A stretch of DNA of 64,000 nucleotides from NCBI RefSeq assembly GCF_000767835.1, contig NZ_JPEN01000074.1:1-64000 (forward strand), written 5' to 3'. Under the pieces are notes generated by a model that made no database searches, had not been told where the DNA came from, and saw only the letters and a program-made list of their open reading frames with translations. Within the stretch, counting starts at the first letter, position 1. The number at the start of each line of letters is the position of its first letter. A program made the position numbers and the translations under genes. Below, piece by piece: positions 46,983 to 56,686 of the stretch. The DNA is from Streptococcus sinensis. GTDB taxonomy: Bacteria > Bacillota > Bacilli > Lactobacillales > Streptococcaceae.

Positions 46983-47715
46983 CTGGACTCACCTCTTCTC
47001 TGCGGCCTGCCAGACCTAGGTAAATGGCTTCGAGGGACTGTTCCGGATGTTGACCTTTCAATCCTTCAATCGTGCCATAGAATATTAGCTCTCCCTTTTT
47101 GAGGATGGCAATCTTATCGCATAGCTGTTCGGCCACTTCTAAAACGTGGGTTGAAAAAAGAACTGTATTACCTTTATCGGCATGCTCACGCATCATCTGT
47201 TTGAGATCAAAGGCTGCCTGAGGATCCAAGCCCGTCAAAGGCTCATCCAAGACCCAGATATCTGGATCAGACAAAAGGGCACCAATGACAAAGACCTTCT
47301 GCCGCATACCGTGTGAAAACGACTCAATCACTTCATAGCGATGGCCGGCAAAATCAAAAATAGCCAGCAACTCACCCAAACGAGCTTCTACTTCTGCCGT
47401 GGTCATATCGTAGGAAGTCGCCACTAGCTCCCAAAATTCATTGGCTGTCAGACGTAAGAAAAGATCAGGAGAATCGGCTACATAACCGATTTTTTTCTTG
47501 ATTTCTAGACGATTACTGGATAGCTCCTTGCCGTCCACAAAAATTTGTCCTTGTGTCGGATTGATAACGCTGACCAAGGATTTAATGGTTGTTGACTTAC
47601 CCGCTCCATTGTGACCGATGAGACCGACAATCTCACCGCTTTCCAAGGTCAGATTCAGGTGGTTAAGCGCCAGCTTGCCATCATAGTCTTTTGTTACATC
47701 TCTAAATTCAATCAT
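46972..47715 (-). CDS. ABC exporter ATPase
   Basis: 247 residues: Walker A GHNGAGKSTTIKSL, signature FSHGMRQKV (in place of LSGGQ), Walker B WVLDEPLTGLDP, and H-loop FSTHVLEVAE. It is the EcsA/CcmA-like subfamily that drives ABC-2 exporters. A TATAAT with a 17-base spacer to AAGACA lies about 45 bases upstream, giving the pair its own promoter. Confidence 0.9.
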   Translation of the reverse strand: MIEFRDVTKDYDGKLALNHLNLTLESGEIVGLIGHNGAGKSTTIKSLVSVINPTQGQIFVDGKELSSNRLEIKKKIGYVADSPDLFLRLTANEFWELVATSYDMTTAEVEARLGELLAIFDFAGHRYEVIESFSHGMRQKVFVIGALLSDPDIWVLDEPLTGLDPQAAFDLKQMMREHADKGNTVLFSTHVLEVAEQLCDKIAILKKGELIFYGTIEGLKGQHPEQSLEAIYLGLAGRREEVSPDAP

Positions 47716-47825
47716 GAGAAACTCCTTTACTATGTTTTGAGCTTATTATACTATCTTAAAACTTATTTGTCTTAAAATGAGCGAAAAAGTTCGGATTTTG
47801 CTTTAAAACAAGCCAGAACCATCCT

Positions 47826-49439
47826 TTAAACCTTGAAAGATTGAGTATTTTCCAGCAGATAGAGCAGGAAATTGGGAATGGTTTCCAGCATATCCTGCTC
47901 ATAGACACGCTCAGTCAGCTGATGCAAGTCTTTCCCCCATGGACCAAGATTGATGCCGGGGATATGATTGGAAGCAATTTCTGAAAAATCAAGTTGGTAA
48001 AGATTCTCCGGTACAGGCATACTGGCAATCAGGTCTTGGTACTCAGTGGCAGGCTTCTCCAAGGCACAGTAACTAAGGTCACAGATTCCCATGAAGAATT
48101 CGTCCACTTGTAGTTGACAGCCAGCTTCCTTCTCCAGATAATCCCGATAAAGTTGAACGACCTTATCAATCACAATCGGACTGTCTGACAGACGGCGACA
48201 ATTCATGGATGGATAGTAAGGTGGCGCAATCGCTAGGATCACCAAAGCTTCCTTACGGTCGTAGAAATCTAAAACTTTCTGGATATTTTGAATGCTGATT
48301 TCCTGATAGGATGCGCCTTCTTGCAAGGCTTTCTGTGCTTCCTCATAAATCTGCTGCAAAGTTTCTTCAAAACCGATTTTTTCTTGGCATTCTTGCAGTA
48401 ATTCCTGATAGGTCAGCACGTGCGGTTTCGGTACAAGCTTGCTTTCTTCATAAACTTTCTGCAATTGACAGTAGTTTTGATAAAAGCCATCCACTGCTTC
48501 CTGACTGAGATTCTTTATGGTCGCCAGCAGCTCACTTGGACTCTTTTCTAGATAAAGGACGCTGAAATAACCTGCAGCACGCAGCACAGTTGACACATCG
48601 TAATTTTCCTTCAAATCACGCAGATAAGACCAAGATGGCAGGGGAGAGCGTTCGCCGTAGACCATGTCAGACAAAGCCGGATTAAGGTCAATTTTTTCAG
48701 CAACCTTGGCTAGCAAGGACAGGGCATTGATCCCCTTGAGCGGCTCTTTCATGTGAGAAAGGATACCCTGAGTCACGACAACTGGCATCAACTTGCCGAC
48801 TGTTCCTATATGAAGCACCTTTTCCTCCGCTGACTGGCTCTCAAAAGGCTCAGAATCCACAGCCAGAAGGTAATGAAGTTGGAAGCGCTCCTTCAATTTA
48901 GCAAGCAGGGCCGTTGCTGCCCGCATGCCTTGGGAATAGGACTCCTCATCCCCGACAGACAGATAGAGCAAATTGACCTGACCAGACTGTCTTTGGCTGT
49001 ATTCTTCCACCACACCTAACTGCAAGGCCAGAGCAGCCTTCATGTCACAAGAGCCCCGACCGAATTGCCATTTATCCGACGCAATATCCGCTAAAAGATC
49101 TGAATCTGAAGAAATGGAGGGTAATTTTTCTTTCAGGGCCTGATTATCAAAAGCCCAGTCTTTGAGACTGCCAAAATCCTCAATATCCACTGTATCATGA
49201 TGATGAAAAAGAATTACGGTGTCAGCCGTGTCCTGCTTGACCAAAGCCCAATTGACACTGCGGTTATAAAAATCATTTGGAATCTGATAGCAGCCAAACT
49301 GTTCTGGATGCTCCTGAAAATAAGGAATCTCTCCTATCCGCTCCTGAAGAAAGGCTTCAATCTCCCGCTCAGAACCAGTATGGGTAAAACTTTCAATCGC
49401 CATACTTTGGTCAAAAATATCTTGAATATGATTTTTCAT
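47826..49439 (-). CDS. M20-family zinc peptidase, RocB-like
   Basis: 537 residues. Zinc/catalytic motifs of M20 are visible: LFHHDTVDIEDFG, GRGSCDMKAALALQLG and SVGDEESYSQGM. The extra-long middle and C-terminal parts match the RocB (arginine utilisation) subgroup rather than short M20 peptidases. A longer frame opens at 49529; the ATG at 49439 follows AGAAAGA. Substrate unknown. Confidence 0.8.
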   Translation of the reverse strand: MKNHIQDIFDQSMAIESFTHTGSEREIEAFLQERIGEIPYFQEHPEQFGCYQIPNDFYNRSVNWALVKQDTADTVILFHHHDTVDIEDFGSLKDWAFDNQALKEKLPSISSDSDLLADIASDKWQFGRGSCDMKAALALQLGVVEEYSQRQSGQVNLLYLSVGDEESYSQGMRAATALLAKLKERFQLHYLLAVDSEPFESQSAEEKVLHIGTVGKLMPVVVTQGILSHMKEPLKGINALSLLAKVAEKIDLNPALSDMVYGERSPLPSWSYLRDLKENYDVSTVLRAAGYFSVLYLEKSPSELLATIKNLSQEAVDGFYQNYCQLQKVYEESKLVPKPHVLTYQELLQECQEKIGFEETLQQIYEEAQKALQEGASYQEISIQNIQKVLDFYDRKEALVILAIAPPYYPSMNCRRLSDSPIVIDKVVQLYRDYLEKEAGCQLQVDEFFMGICDLSYCALEKPATEYQDLIASMPVPENLYQLDFSEIASNHIPGINLGPWGKDLHQLTERVYEQDMLETIPNFLLYLLENTQSFKV

Positions 49440-49517
49440 TCTTTCTACCCCTATATTGCCGGCACTCCTTACATCAAATCTAAGTGAAAGTCGAGTCCAG
49501 CTAAAAGACGATAAGGC

Positions 49518-49562
49518 AAAAGCAGCCAAACTTCACCTAATTATGAATTTCTGGCTGCTTTT
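49518..49562 (-). terminator. Terminator after the cell-wall PepX gene
   Basis: Perfect 11-base arms AAAAGCAGCCA (49518-49528) and TGGCTGCTTTT (49552-49562), 12 bases past the stop codon. Confidence 0.7.
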
Positions 49563-49574
49563 AAATAGTGACTG

Positions 49575-52547
49575 TTAACGATGAGAATATTTCTTAGCAA
49601 GGCTGGACATACCTAGTGTGCTGAAAAGCAGAGCCAAGCCAAGATGGAGCATTCCTTTTGCTGGATTGCTACCTGTTTTAGGTAAGGCAGCTGGCGCTTG
49701 CTGAGCTTGATGACTTGCTAATTGCTGCACTTGGGCTGTCCCCCGATCATAGTGTCCTGCATAGCGAACCTTCAAGTCAACTGACGGGCTTTCCTTCTGC
49801 TCTTTCCTGTCAAAGATATATTCTGGAACTTCTATGATTTCTGGTGCAACTAATTTTTCACCAGTAATCTCAGGCAAGTTCGCATATTCGGTATCAAGAG
49901 CATTTGGTACATAGGTAGCCTTCTGCGAACGAGTCGCTTCCACAGTTGGCAACAGCGCACTGATGGAATCCGTCTTGAAAGTCACTGCATACTGACGCTT
50001 AATTGTGAGGTCGCTAGGGTCGTAAGTATTGAAAACCAGAGCCAGTTTATGGCCTTTTTTCACCGTATAAAGATTCGGCTGTAAATACATCGTATAATCG
50101 TGGAATTGGCCAACTTTTGGCTTAATGCTTTTTTCCGAGCTGGACGGTGTATAGCCTGATTCTGGATTAGCTAAGTTTAGCCAGCCTTTAGCAATCACCT
50201 TGTATTTGGTTTTGACGGTCGCAAAGTTTTTAATATCCAGATTGCTGAGATTGCTGCCCATCCAGAAGCCACCTGTCTGACTGTCATCGCTAGCAGCACC
50301 ATTTCCGACCACATCAAATTCTTGGTCTGATACATCTACCAAGAGCGCATTGACCTGCAGATTTCTGCCGCTGCCCTTGGCCAGAGCTGCCTTGAAATGG
50401 ACAGGAATATGGCCTTTGATGGTCAGATCCTCTTTGACATCTGTTACAAAGGTCAGATTCGCTTTGGAAGAAGCTTGACTGACTGTTTCATCTCGCTTGC
50501 TAGTGTCAATCCCTGCCCCCGCATAGTCACTAGAAATCGTTTCTTCCAAGCGTTTAGACTGGGCTGTCAGAATCATACGATTGCTACTTTTCCAGTTATC
50601 GTAACTGGTCCATTTATTCGGATCGTAGTTGTTTTGTGCCAAAACAGGAGGGAGTTTGCTGACATCGTTTTCGACATCATAGAGGTAATGGGAGAACCAA
50701 GTATTGAGCAAGTCATAGAAATCTTGCTTATTAGCTGTGATACCATAGCCTCTAGAAATAGCTGCTGGATTGACATGGTCTCCCTGATGGAGATAGAGTT
50801 TTACATTCTGGCCGGCTTTCTTCAAGGCATCGTACATAAGCTCGAACTGTTTGGTTTTGACATTATCATCATTTAAACCATGCACTAGCAGGGCACTGGT
50901 CTTTATCTTTTCTGGATGCAGGGTATAATCCCGTTCCCGCCAAACCTGACTGTAATTGCGGCCGTGGGCATTTTGGTCCTTATTTAGCTGATTGATATAG
51001 TCGGCGTACTTGTTCCAGATAGTAGCCCAATCATCCTGATCTAAAATCCGTGTGGAGACATAAAGTGAGAGCCAAGATAGGTCACTGTAAGGCGGATTAG
51101 TATAAGCTGTCCCCTGACTATTGAAATAATCATACCAGCTGGCAATTCCCGCAGCTGGAACGATGGTTTTCAAGCCTTCCACGCCAGTCGTTGCTACTCC
51201 GAAAGTTGTCGTACCGGCCCAAGATAGACCAGTCATGCCGACCTTGCCATTTGCCCAGTCAGCTTTGATTTCAATATTGCTGGTTCTGTCTGTATAGGCC
51301 TTGCGTTTGCCATTGACCCATTCGATAATATTCTTAAATGCTTCAATTTCCAAATCAGAGCCAGTTGTATTAAAGCCTTCTGAACCTTTGGTTCCCAGAC
51401 CAGCACTGGAAATAAAGGCATAGCCCCGCACTAGGAAATAATCATACCAGTTCAAATCTTCGTAGTCATAAATCCCTTCATAAGGACTATAGTAATACCA
51501 ATCTGATGCCTTGGCTTTTTTAGCTGCATCCACGCTGCTCATACTAGAAGTAGGCTGGCGCTTAGCAGGACGATTGCGCAGACTCTTCATATCATAAGAA
51601 CCATTAGTCGGCAAATTGAGACTTTCCAAGGTCACATATTTTTCATCCAAAGTTCCTGCAACATAAGGCCGAGCTTCCAAAATCGTTGAAGCTTTAAAAT
51701 CACCTTTAGCTGCTGCCTTGGGAAGCTGCACAATTGCCTTGACTAAATCCCGCTTGCCATCTCCATCCGTATCATGATCCGTCTCGACATAGACAGGAAA
51801 ACGGACGATATCGCTTTTCTCATAAGAATAGTCATGGTCTTCCTTTTCCCCGCTGCTATATGGGAAAATCGGCTGTGCCCGACCGTTCAAAAAGAGCGGT
51901 GCTTTCTTTTCGGCACGATAAGCATCATGTAACCGCTTGGCAACTGCATACATAGACTGCAGATTGCTTCCCTGCACGCTGGCTGTCAGGTCTGCTTCTT
52001 TTTCAATCATTCCCAGACTCTTGGCCAGATTCACTCTATCCTGAGCACTGCTGCCCAGTTGAGACTGACTGACTGCTGCCCAGTTTAACAACTCGTCTAC
52101 TGCTTCTTGCAAGGTCAGTTCCTTATCAGCTAAAGCGGGATTTGAAAGGCTACCGGTATAAGCGGACAAATCTTGCCCTTTTGCAACAGTTGATACAGCG
52201 GAAGGTGCTAAGCTGACTTCTTGAGCCAAAGCTAAAGGTGCCTGAGCCTGTGACGAACTCGCTGTTACAGGACTTGCAACTAGTTTTTCACTTGAAATAA
52301 CTGCTTCTTCTTGTTTTTCTGGCGCTGAACTCTCAGACGAAGCCTGACTTTGAACCTCTACAATCGCCGGCTGCTGAACTGAGGAAGTAGGCTCAGAAGA
52401 GACAGGTGTAGCTGCCTCTGTACTAATATTTTCCGTCCGCTCACTGGTAACCTGAGCCACCTCATCCGCCTGGACAGCCTGTGACAATACCAAAGGTGCA
52501 AGCAGTAAGCTTGGCAGGAGCAATGTGACTAGTCTTCTCTTTTTCAT
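49575..52547 (-). CDS. pepX: Cell-wall-anchored X-prolyl dipeptidyl peptidase (S15/CocE type)
   Basis: 990 residues. Signal peptide 1 to about 27 (ends QAVQA-DE), a Ser/Gln/Ala-rich stretch to about 130, then the S15 hydrolase. Catalytic Ser is in GMTGLSWAGTTTFG, Asp in VHGLNDDNV and His in LHQGDHVNPA. A beta-rich jelly-roll C-domain follows, then LPKTGSNPAKG, a hydrophobic segment and KKYSHR. It removes Xaa-Pro dipeptides from peptides outside the cell; most lactic acid bacteria have PepX only inside. Other S. gordonii-group species carry an extracellular version. Confidence 0.9.
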   Translation of the reverse strand: MKKRRLVTLLLPSLLLAPLVLSQAVQADEVAQVTSERTENISTEAATPVSSEPTSSVQQPAIVEVQSQASSESSAPEKQEEAVISSEKLVASPVTASSSQAQAPLALAQEVSLAPSAVSTVAKGQDLSAYTGSLSNPALADKELTLQEAVDELLNWAAVSQSQLGSSAQDRVNLAKSLGMIEKEADLTASVQGSNLQSMYAVAKRLHDAYRAEKKAPLFLNGRAQPIFPYSSGEKEDHDYSYEKSDIVRFPVYVETDHDTDGDGKRDLVKAIVQLPKAAAKGDFKASTILEARPYVAGTLDEKYVTLESLNLPTNGSYDMKSLRNRPAKRQPTSSMSSVDAAKKAKASDWYYYSPYEGIYDYEDLNWYDYFLVRGYAFISSAGLGTKGSEGFNTTGSDLEIEAFKNIIEWVNGKRKAYTDRTSNIEIKADWANGKVGMTGLSWAGTTTFGVATTGVEGLKTIVPAAGIASWYDYFNSQGTAYTNPPYSDLSWLSLYVSTRILDQDDWATIWNKYADYINQLNKDQNAHGRNYSQVWRERDYTLHPEKIKTSALLVHGLNDDNVKTKQFELMYDALKKAGQNVKLYLHQGDHVNPAAISRGYGITANKQDFYDLLNTWFSHYLYDVENDVSKLPPVLAQNNYDPNKWTSYDNWKSSNRMILTAQSKRLEETISSDYAGAGIDTSKRDETVSQASSKANLTFVTDVKEDLTIKGHIPVHFKAALAKGSGRNLQVNALLVDVSDQEFDVVGNGAASDDSQTGGFWMGSNLSNLDIKNFATVKTKYKVIAKGWLNLANPESGYTPSSSEKSIKPKVGQFHDYTMYLQPNLYTVKKGHKLALVFNTYDPSDLTIKRQYAVTFKTDSISALLPTVEATRSQKATYVPNALDTEYANLPEITGEKLVAPEIIEVPEYIFDRKEQKESPSVDLKVRYAGHYDRGTAQVQQLASHQAQQAPAALPKTGSNPAKGMLHLGLALLFSTLGMSSLAKKYSHR

Positions 52548-52588
52548 AAAGACTCCTTTTCTTTACATAAAATCTATTAGATAAGTCC

Positions 52589-52617
52589 ATTATACTCTGT
52601 AAGCGCTTTAAATTCAA
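52589..52617 (-). promoter_or_regulatory. Promoter of the cell-wall PepX gene
   Basis: Minus strand: -35 TTGAAT (52612-52617), 17-base spacer, -10 TATAAT (52589-52594). Confidence 0.8.
52598..52611. promoter_or_regulatory. cre-like site inside the PepX promoter spacer
   Basis: TGTAAGCGCTTTAA lies between -35 and -10. CcpA bound there would block RNA polymerase directly. Confidence 0.65.
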
Positions 52618-52666
52618 TATAACATTCCTTTTATCTACGGAAAAAGTAAGAAAAGTAAAAAATTAT

Positions 52667-52686
52667 TTACGCAAACGTTTGCGTAA
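52667..52686. promoter_or_regulatory. Perfect 20-bp LacI-family operator (MalR-like) before the amylase gene
   Basis: TTACGCAAACGTTTGCGTAA equals its own reverse complement and contains the CGCAAACGTTTGCG core known for MalR in streptococci. It covers the -35 of the amylase promoter. Confidence 0.75.
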
Positions 52687-52707
52687 TCATTCTTCTTTTG
52701 GTAAAAT
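52679..52707 (+). promoter_or_regulatory. Promoter of the alpha-amylase gene
   Basis: -35 TTGCGT (52679-52684), inside the operator; 17-base spacer; -10 TAAAAT (52702-52707). Confidence 0.7.
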
Positions 52708-52739
52708 AGACCCATCACTAAGAATGTGAGGTATCTAGT

Positions 52740-54188
52740 ATGGAAAATCAAACATTAATGCAATATTTTGAATGGTACTTACCAAATGATGGACAGCATT
52801 GGAATCGCTTGGCGGAGGATGCTCCGAACCTAGCATCAAAAGGCATTCGCAAAGTTTGGATGCCGCCAGCTTTTAAGGCAACGAGTTCAAATGATGTTGG
52901 CTATGGAGTTTATGACCTCTTCGACTTGGGTGAGTTTGACCAAAAAGGAACCATCCGAACAAAATATGGTTTTAAGAAAGACTACCTAAAAGCTATCCAG
53001 ACTTTGAAAGCCAACGGTATTGAACCCATGGCTGATGTGGTACTTAATCACAAGGCAGCAGCAGACTGCAAAGAGCGCTTTACCGTCGTTGAAGTGGATC
53101 CTAACGACCGAACAAAGGTCTTGTCAGAACCTTTCGAAATCAAAGGCTGGACTAAATTCACCTTCCCAGGTCGCAATAAAGCCTACAATGATTTTGAATG
53201 GCATTGGTATCACTTCACCGGTACGGACTACGATGCCAAAAACAATAAGTCTGGCATTTACCTCATCCAAGGAGACAATAAAGGCTGGGCGGATGATGAG
53301 CTGGTGGACAATGAAAACGGCAACTATGACTATCTCATGTACGCCGATATTGACTTCAAACATCCAGAGGTCATTCAAAATCTCTATGACTGGGCTCACT
53401 GGTTTATCGAAACAACTGGAGTCCAAGGTTTTCGTTTGGATGCTGTCAAGCACATTGACTCCTTCTTTATGAAGAATTTCATCCGTGATATTACTGAAAA
53501 ATATGGCGATGATTTCTATGTCTTTGGAGAATTTTGGAATGGCGATGAGACAGCCAATAACGACTATCTAGAAAGTATTGACTATCGCTTTGACCTTGTC
53601 GATGTCAAGCTCCACCATAATTTCTTTGATGCCAGCAGAGCTGGAGCAGACTATGACTTACGGACCATTTTTGACCATACTCTGGCAAAAAATCATCCTG
53701 AGTCAGCCGTGACCTTCGTGGACAATCACGATACTCAGCGGGGACAGGCTTTGGAGTCCACTGTCGAAGAATGGTTCAAGCCAGCAGCCTATGCTCTCAT
53801 CCTTCTACGAGAAGCTGGACTTCCTTGTGTCTTTTACGGAGACTACTATGGCATTGAGGGCCAGTTTGCTCAGGAGAGTTTTCAGGATGTGCTGGACAAG
53901 CTTTTGGATGTCCGCCTCAACCTAGCTTATGGCGAGCAGACTGACTACTTTGACGATGCTAACTGTATCGGCTGGACTCGTCAAGGAAAGGACGGGGGTC
54001 AGCCAATCGCTGTTATTGTCAGCAATGACCAAGCCAGCAGCAAGCGTATGTTGGTCGGTTCAGAATGGGCCGGCAGAGAATTCAGAGATTCTCTGGACAA
54101 GAGCTCTCAAATCGTGACCATTGACGACGAAGGTTGGGGAGAATTTCCAGTGGAAGAAAAGTCAGTCAGTGTCTGGTCTGTCGAATAA
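52740..54188 (+). CDS. Intracellular alpha-amylase (GH13)
   Basis: 482 residues, no signal peptide, so cytoplasmic. The GH13 conserved regions are present: ADVVLNH (I), GFRLDAVKHI with the nucleophile Asp (II), FGEFWNG with acid/base Glu (III) and FVDNHDTQ (IV). Length fits GH13_5 amylases from streptococci. It breaks internal or imported malto-oligosaccharides or glycogen. The MalR-type operator ties it to maltose metabolism. Confidence 0.93.
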   Translation: MENQTLMQYFEWYLPNDGQHWNRLAEDAPNLASKGIRKVWMPPAFKATSSNDVGYGVYDLFDLGEFDQKGTIRTKYGFKKDYLKAIQTLKANGIEPMADVVLNHKAAADCKERFTVVEVDPNDRTKVLSEPFEIKGWTKFTFPGRNKAYNDFEWHWYHFTGTDYDAKNNKSGIYLIQGDNKGWADDELVDNENGNYDYLMYADIDFKHPEVIQNLYDWAHWFIETTGVQGFRLDAVKHIDSFFMKNFIRDITEKYGDDFYVFGEFWNGDETANNDYLESIDYRFDLVDVKLHHNFFDASRAGADYDLRTIFDHTLAKNHPESAVTFVDNHDTQRGQALESTVEEWFKPAAYALILLREAGLPCVFYGDYYGIEGQFAQESFQDVLDKLLDVRLNLAYGEQTDYFDDANCIGWTRQGKDGGQPIAVIVSNDQASSKRMLVGSEWAGREFRDSLDKSSQIVTIDDEGWGEFPVEEKSVSVWSVE

Positions 54189-54217
54189 AAATGCAAGGCT
54201 TATTCCCTTGCATTTTT
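54187..54217. terminator. Terminator of the amylase gene
   Basis: Arms AAAATGCAAGG and CCTTGCATTTTT around a loop of eight bases; T run on the plus strand and As on the other side, so possibly bidirectional. It overlaps the stop codon. Confidence 0.85.
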
Positions 54218-54275
54218 ATGTGAATAGTTTACTCAAATGATATTGTTTACGATATAAGTGTGATAGTCAATTTTT

Positions 54276-55547
54276 TTACTTAATTTGGCCCCATCTCAAA
54301 GAAAATCTAAACATATCATTATCAATCATTATTTGATTGTCTTTAAAAATTACTACTGGTTCTTTGGGATAAATATTCTCAGCTATTTCACTAATATTTT
54401 TCAATGTATTAGTAATTTGATTATTTTGTATCGATTTATCTTCAGCAAGAGACTTTCTTACTTCTTCTACAAAATCTGTATAAGCAATTTTATCATGATG
54501 GCAAAGTTTCGATAAAACTTTGATTAGAATAGTATATATATCAGCATCCGTCCCGTCTTTCAAAGAATAAAGATTCCTCCTCTTACCTTTGGTAGGTTTT
54601 CCCTCTCGTAATTTTCTTACAGTCTCATCTTCTCCAGTATTTATCGATTTATAGATTTTTTCGACTTCATTCTTATCATACTCAAAAGAAATTTTTTCTT
54701 TACTACGCTCTTTTATACCTTTCGTTAAACAATATTGAGCGCATATTTTTTGCATTAAAAAAGGATTTTTAAAACTATTTTCCACAAACGAGATCAAAAG
54801 TTCCTCGCTAATTTCTGCATTCAATTCTTTGAATCCTTTACTCGCAATATATCCTAACTCCTCATTACTCCACGCAGGAACCTCTACATACTGTACTCGC
54901 CCCTTCATATCTGTTTCAACTTCAATTGGCTGATTTTGTCTCATAGGTATAAGAATTAATATGACATGCAAACCACGACTAATCGGTTCTTTCAACCTAT
55001 GAATAATATCCTTTTGTTGTTGAGGATTTATATAATGAAAATCATCGAATATTAGTTTTATTTTGTTTGTAATTAAATACTCGATAGCTAATTGAAATAA
55101 ATCTGAAGATGCCGTATACTTTACTTCTGTACCATTCTGTTTAGATACACCACCTTTCAGTGACCCTTTAGCTTGTAAAAATTTTAAAAAAGGAATTGAT
55201 TCAAGACTTGTTCCAACTTCAACTTCTGAATCAAAAGAAGAGTTAGTGTAGCTGGTCCGAGTCTTAACAGGTCTTTCAATACCTAATTTTTCATGAATTA
55301 CTTCTTCAATAGATTTATCTTTCAAGTCTTGTTCTTGGATAAAAATCACTTCATTACTAGGAAACTTTCGATTCACTAATACTGTTTTTCCTAATTTACT
55401 TTTCCCAGCAACGACTCCTAGTTGACCATCAAAGTACACTAATTGTTCAAGCTGTTCTTCAAGTCCAATACCTAATCTATCATTATAAGTTACATCAGGT
55501 TGTGAACCCGGTGTAAAAATATTTTTCAATTCAATTTTTTTATTCAT
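54276..55547 (-). CDS. Lone P-loop ATPase (AAA/STAND-like), function unknown
   Basis: 423 residues. Walker A is GKSKLGKTVLV near residue 47 (fits GxxxxGKT); Walker B is KLIFDDFHYI near 166; a likely sensor region is HVILILIPMRQ near 195. A helical part around 240-290 and a charged, helix-rich C-terminus (about 330-400) look like a winged-helix/adaptor region. No transmembrane segment. The gene is clearly more AT-rich than its neighbours and sits between amylase and M42 peptidase genes without an operon partner. I do not recognise the family; a defence or regulatory role is only a guess. Confidence 0.75.
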   Translation of the reverse strand: MNKKIELKNIFTPGSQPDVTYNDRLGIGLEEQLEQLVYFDGQLGVVAGKSKLGKTVLVNRKFPSNEVIFIQEQDLKDKSIEEVIHEKLGIERPVKTRTSYTNSSFDSEVEVGTSLESIPFLKFLQAKGSLKGGVSKQNGTEVKYTASSDLFQLAIEYLITNKIKLIFDDFHYINPQQQKDIIHRLKEPISRGLHVILILIPMRQNQPIEVETDMKGRVQYVEVPAWSNEELGYIASKGFKELNAEISEELLISFVENSFKNPFLMQKICAQYCLTKGIKERSKEKISFEYDKNEVEKIYKSINTGEDETVRKLREGKPTKGKRRNLYSLKDGTDADIYTILIKVLSKLCHHDKIAYTDFVEEVRKSLAEDKSIQNNQITNTLKNISEIAENIYPKEPVVIFKDNQIMIDNDMFRFSLRWGQIK

Positions 55548-55562
55548 ATTTTTAATCCTTTC

Positions 55563-56600
55563 TCACTCCACCAACCCACTTCTCAGATAAGCATCCACCA
55601 TGCGCTCAGTTGCCACGACCGAGTCAATATGGGTACGCTCATAAGAGTGGCTGGATTCGATGCCAGCGCCTAGCAGGGCATGCTTGACTTCTGCTCCTGC
55701 ACTCATGGCTGCAGAGGCATCCGACCCGTAAAATGGATAGATGTCCAGTTTGTAAGGAATATCCTGCTTCTTAGCCAAGTTTACCAAATGCTGGCGGAAA
55801 CCATAGTGATAAGGTCCTGAAGCATCCTTAACACAGATGGAAACCGTGTACTCATCTGTTTGCTGATCGTCACCCATAGCCCCCATATCAACTGCCAAAT
55901 ACTCCACCGCTTGCTCTGGCAGGCTGGAATTAGCTCCATGACCAACCTCTTCAAAGACACTGAAGGCAAAATGAGTCGTCACTGGCAGCTGAATATTTTC
56001 CTCTTTGTAGACGCGCAGAAGATTGAGCAAAATAGCTGCGCTGACCTTGTCGTCGAGAAAACGGGACTTGATAAAACCTGACTCAGTAACTGTTGTTCGC
56101 GGATCAAAGGAAATAAAATCGCCGACTTCGATTCCCAAATCCCGCGTTTCTTTCTCACTCGTCACCTTTTCGTCCAAACGCACTTCCATATTGTCTTGAG
56201 TCCGCTCCACCGTCCCAGCATCCTTATAGACATGACAGGAAGTCTGGTGAACTAAGATAGTCCCGCTGATAGTCTTGCCACTGCTGGCCACATGGACTAG
56301 ACAGTTTTCTCCTTCAATCATATTCCAAGGGAAACCGCCAATCCGATCCAGTTTGAGACGACCATCTGGCTTGACTGCACGCACGATAGCTCCCAGAGTA
56401 TCCACATGGGCAGTCACGACCCGATGTTGGACATCATTTTCTCCCTTAACCACAACATGGACACCGCCTTTATTGGTACGGACAGGCTCATAGCCCATTT
56501 CTTCCAGCGTTTTTACCAAATAGTCTGCCACCTCAGCCGTAAAGCCTGTTGGGGAAGGGATAGCCGTTAATTCTTGTAAATATTGAACAGTTTGATTCAT
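55563..56600 (-). CDS. M42-family aminopeptidase (glutamyl aminopeptidase-like)
   Basis: 345 residues beginning MNQTVQYLQELTAIPSPTGF. Zinc ligands and catalytic residues are seen in TAHVDTLGAIV, RFLDDKVSAAILL, FEEVGHGANSS and AVDMGAMGDDQ. It is a cytoplasmic dodecameric aminopeptidase of the PepA/FrvX type. The frame extends to 56627; GAGGAG sets the start at the ATG pair 56603/56600, of which the second has better spacing. Confidence 0.9.
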   Translation of the reverse strand: MNQTVQYLQELTAIPSPTGFTAEVADYLVKTLEEMGYEPVRTNKGGVHVVVKGENDVQHRVVTAHVDTLGAIVRAVKPDGRLKLDRIGGFPWNMIEGENCLVHVASSGKTISGTILVHQTSCHVYKDAGTVERTQDNMEVRLDEKVTSEKETRDLGIEVGDFISFDPRTTVTESGFIKSRFLDDKVSAAILLNLLRVYKEENIQLPVTTHFAFSVFEEVGHGANSSLPEQAVEYLAVDMGAMGDDQQTDEYTVSICVKDASGPYHYGFRQHLVNLAKKQDIPYKLDIYPFYGSDASAAMSAGAEVKHALLGAGIESSHSYERTHIDSVVATERMVDAYLRSGLVE

Positions 56601-56686
56601 CATTTTCTCCTCATACTTTTCCATCATTATAGCATAAAAAAGGCTTTCATACAGGTTTTTCCTGCATAAAAGCGAGATGAGGTTTC

